A stretch of 25,934 bases of DNA, taken from positions 1 to 25,934 of the forward strand of contig DATDMG010000478.1 in the NCBI GenBank assembly GCA_036518955.1. Direction: 5' to 3'. Below the pieces are notes generated by a model. The model saw only the letters and a program-made list of their open reading frames with translations, had not been told where the DNA came from and ran no database searches. The DNA comes from DATDMG01 sp036518955. Lineage in GTDB: Bacteria > Actinomycetota > Actinomycetes > Actinomycetales > Kineosporiaceae. Below are positions 24,321 to 25,934 of the stretch, one piece after another; position 1 is the stretch's first letter, and each line of letters opens with the position of its first letter. Both the position numbers and the translations under genes were made by a program.

Positions 24321-25481
24321 ATGACCAGCGGTTTCGGCGAGCCTCGCGGCGCGGGCGCGGGCGGCGGCCCGGCCGAGAGCCTGGCGACCACCCTGACCGG
24401 TTTCGCCCGCGCGCTCAGGGCGGCCGGCCTCCCGGTCACCCAGGACCGTACCCAGACGTACCTGCGGGCGGTCGCCACGGTCGGCGTCACCGACCGCTCG
24501 GGCGTGTACTGGGCGGGGCGGGCCACGTTGTGCGCCGACCCGGACCACGTCGCGCTGTACGACCGGGTCTTCGCGGACTGGTTCGCCGGCGTCCGCCCCC
24601 GGCTGGTGCCGGCGCGGTCCGGCGTGGCCGGCCGGTCGATGCCGCCGCTGTCGGACGCCGATCCGGACGGCCGCGGCGAGCGCGGCGAGCGCCGCGACGT
24701 CGAGCTGGTCCGGGCCCGCGCCAGTGACGTCGACCTGCTGCGTCACCGGGACATCGCCGAGCTCACCCCGGCCGAGCGGTTGCTGCTGGCGGAGATCTTC
24801 GCCCGGATCCGGCCGGTCCCGCCGCGGCGCCGCGCGGTCCGCCGGACGGCGTGGCATCGCGGCCGGGTGGACGCCCGGCGCACGCTGCGCGAGCAGCTGC
24901 GCCGGGGCGGCGAGCCCGGCCGGATCCGGTACCGCCGGCCGAGTGAACGGCCTCGACGGGTCGTCCTGCTCCTGGACGTGTCGGGGTCGATGTCCCCCTA
25001 CGCCGACGCGCTGCTGCGCCTCGGCCACGTCTGGGTGCGCGGCGCGCCCCGGAGTACCGAGGTGTTCACGGTCGGCACTCGGCTCACCCGGGTCAGCCGG
25101 GCCCTGCGGCAGCGGGACCCGGACGCCGCCCTCCGCGGTGCGGGCGAGCAGGTGCCGGACTGGTCGGGCGGCACCCGGCTGGGTGAGGTGCTGCGCGCGT
25201 TCCTGGACCGTTGGGGGCAGCGCGGTCTGGCTCGCGGAGCAGTGGTGGTGATCTTCAGTGACGGCTGGGAACGCGGCGACCCGGCCCTGCTGGCCGAGCA
25301 GATGGCCCGGCTGGCGCGCCTGGCGCACCGGGTGGTATGGGTGAACCCGCACCGGGGCAAGGCGGGGTACCGTCCCGTGCAGGGCGGGATCGCCGCAGCC
25401 CTGCCCTTCGTCGACGATTTCCTGGCCGGCCACTCGATGGCGACGTTCGGCGCGTTGGTGGAGGTGGTCGGCCGTGCGTGA
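24321..25481 (+). CDS. coxE: VWA domain protein, CoxE-like
   Basis: The 386-residue protein has a C-terminal von Willebrand A domain with a full metal-ion site: DVSGSMS (Asp219, Ser221, Ser223), the Thr in SGGTRLGEVL and the Asp in FSDGWERGD. The preceding part (LATTLTGFARALRAAGLPVTQDRTQTYLRAVATVGV) is typical of CoxE proteins, as is the basic linker with PRRRAVRRTAW. CoxE works with the MoxR ATPase CoxD in inserting the sulfur-bridged copper or the equivalent sulfido ligand of molybdenum hydroxylases. ATG 24321 (residue 13 of the open frame from 24285) precedes the conserved part. It overlaps the xdhC-like gene by 8 bp, so the two are translationally coupled. A magnesium-chelatase-type VWA protein is a less likely reading. 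Confidence 0.9.
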   Translation: MTSGFGEPRGAGAGGGPAESLATTLTGFARALRAAGLPVTQDRTQTYLRAVATVGVTDRSGVYWAGRATLCADPDHVALYDRVFADWFAGVRPRLVPARSGVAGRSMPPLSDADPDGRGERGERRDVELVRARASDVDLLRHRDIAELTPAERLLLAEIFARIRPVPPRRRAVRRTAWHRGRVDARRTLREQLRRGGEPGRIRYRRPSERPRRVVLLLDVSGSMSPYADALLRLGHVWVRGAPRSTEVFTVGTRLTRVSRALRQRDPDAALRGAGEQVPDWSGGTRLGEVLRAFLDRWGQRGLARGAVVVIFSDGWERGDPALLAEQMARLARLAHRVVWVNPHRGKAGYRPVQGGIAAALPFVDDFLAGHSMATFGALVEVVGRA

Positions 25482-25934
25482 GGTGTTGCCCGAGCTGATC
25501 CGGTGGTGGCGGGCCGGAAGCACCGTGGGGATGGCGACCGTCGTCGCCACCTGGCGGTCCGCGCCGCGCCCGGCCGGGGCGTCGATGCTCGTCGGTCCCG
25601 GCGGCGAGGCCGTCGGGAGCGTGTCCGGCGGCTGCGTCGAGGGCGCCGTGTACGAGCTGTGCGGCCAGGTCGCCGGGTCCGGCGTCCCGGTCCTGCAGCG
25701 GTACGGGATCAGCGACGAGGGCGCCTTCGCGGTCGGCCTCACCTGCGGCGGCATCCTCGACGTGTTCGTCGAGAAGGTGACGCCCGAGACCTTCCCGGAG
25801 CTCGGCGACGTCGCCGCCGATCTCGACGCCGGCCGCTCGGTGGCGGTGTGCACGGTGATCGAGCATCCGGACCCGGCGTGCCTGGGGCGCCGTCGCGTCG
25901 TCCACCTGGACGCCGCGACCGGTTCGCTGGGGTC
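25474..25934 (+). CDS. XdhC/CoxI family maturation factor (5' part)
   Basis: The frame runs off the window end after 153 codons. The protein starts VREVLPELIRWWRAGSTVGMA, followed by the XdhC_CoxI N-terminal domain: WRSAPRPAGASMLVGPGGEAVGSVSGGCVEGAVYE and GLTCGGILDVFVE. The SGGCVEG and LTCGG cysteine motifs are diagnostic. XdhC binds molybdenum cofactor, promotes its sulfuration and hands it to xanthine dehydrogenase-type enzymes; CoxI/CoxF are the CO dehydrogenase counterparts. GTG 25474 has GGAGG nine bases upstream and overlaps the end of the coxE-like gene. A C-terminal Rossmann domain is expected past the window edge. Which enzyme it serves cannot be told without the downstream genes. 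Confidence 0.93.
   Translation, partial: MREVLPELIRWWRAGSTVGMATVVATWRSAPRPAGASMLVGPGGEAVGSVSGGCVEGAVYELCGQVAGSGVPVLQRYGISDEGAFAVGLTCGGILDVFVEKVTPETFPELGDVAADLDAGRSVAVCTVIEHPDPACLGRRRVVHLDAATGSLG

Overview
The window is about 26 kb of very GC-rich DNA carrying GTG/ATG starts, GGAGG-type ribosome sites alongside many apparently leaderless starts, a GroEL with a GGMGGMDF tail under HrcA/CIRCE control, and GatD at the left edge. This points to a high-GC actinomycete chromosome. The genus cannot be fixed from the sequence. I see no IS elements, phage genes, CRISPR arrays, tRNAs or rRNAs.

Layout. (1) 2-433: 3' end of gatD (cell-wall lipid II amidation). (2) 453-2189 (-): an actinobacterial family-A polymerase-like protein, divergent from an MFS exporter (2320-4059) and its MarR-type regulator (4077-4526); a short inverted repeat sits between the -35 and -10 of the MFS promoter. 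(3) 4661-6508: a solo groEL behind two CIRCE operators, closed by a perfect 15-bp hairpin. (4) 6628-7923 (-): an alpha-oxoamine-synthase-like PLP enzyme; 8184-8441 (-): a small two-helix membrane protein. (5) 8717-11455 (+) and 11598-13661 (-): two large carbohydrate enzymes, a GH63/MGH1-like glucosidase and a glycogen-debranching-type enzyme, arranged convergently. (6) 13691-16297: a molybdenum-cofactor block, with a MobA/MocA-like nucleotidyltransferase and moaE forward, and moaA-moaD reverse. (7) 16422-21916: a sugar block, with a GH1 beta-glucosidase, the xylB and xylA genes (reverse), and a divergent ROK repressor with two matching operator-like repeats between it and xylA. (8) 21995-25934: a maturation block for a molybdenum hydroxylase of the CO/xanthine dehydrogenase family: a coxD-like MoxR ATPase, an opposing PucR-type regulator, a coxE-like VWA protein and an xdhC/coxI-like protein cut by the window end.

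How it fits together. Blocks 6 and 8 supply, respectively, molybdopterin and its nucleotide form, and the chaperones that insert the cofactor and sulfurate it in enzymes such as CODH. The catalytic subunits are not in the window and probably lie just beyond 25934. Block 7 is a self-contained xylose catabolic unit with its own repressor.

The most striking cross-cutting pattern is regulatory. At least four genes (debranching enzyme, moaE, moaA, ROK) have TANNNT followed by exactly six bases and then the start codon, the geometry expected of leaderless mRNAs. Four more (mobA-like, GH1, coxD-like, coxE-like) have CANNNT at the same distance. The other genes mostly carry clear Shine-Dalgarno sequences. 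I found no convincing unknown multi-gene system; the best leads are this leaderless set, the PucR-centred Mo-hydroxylase region, and the small palindromes and 21-bp-spaced repeats in the promoters.
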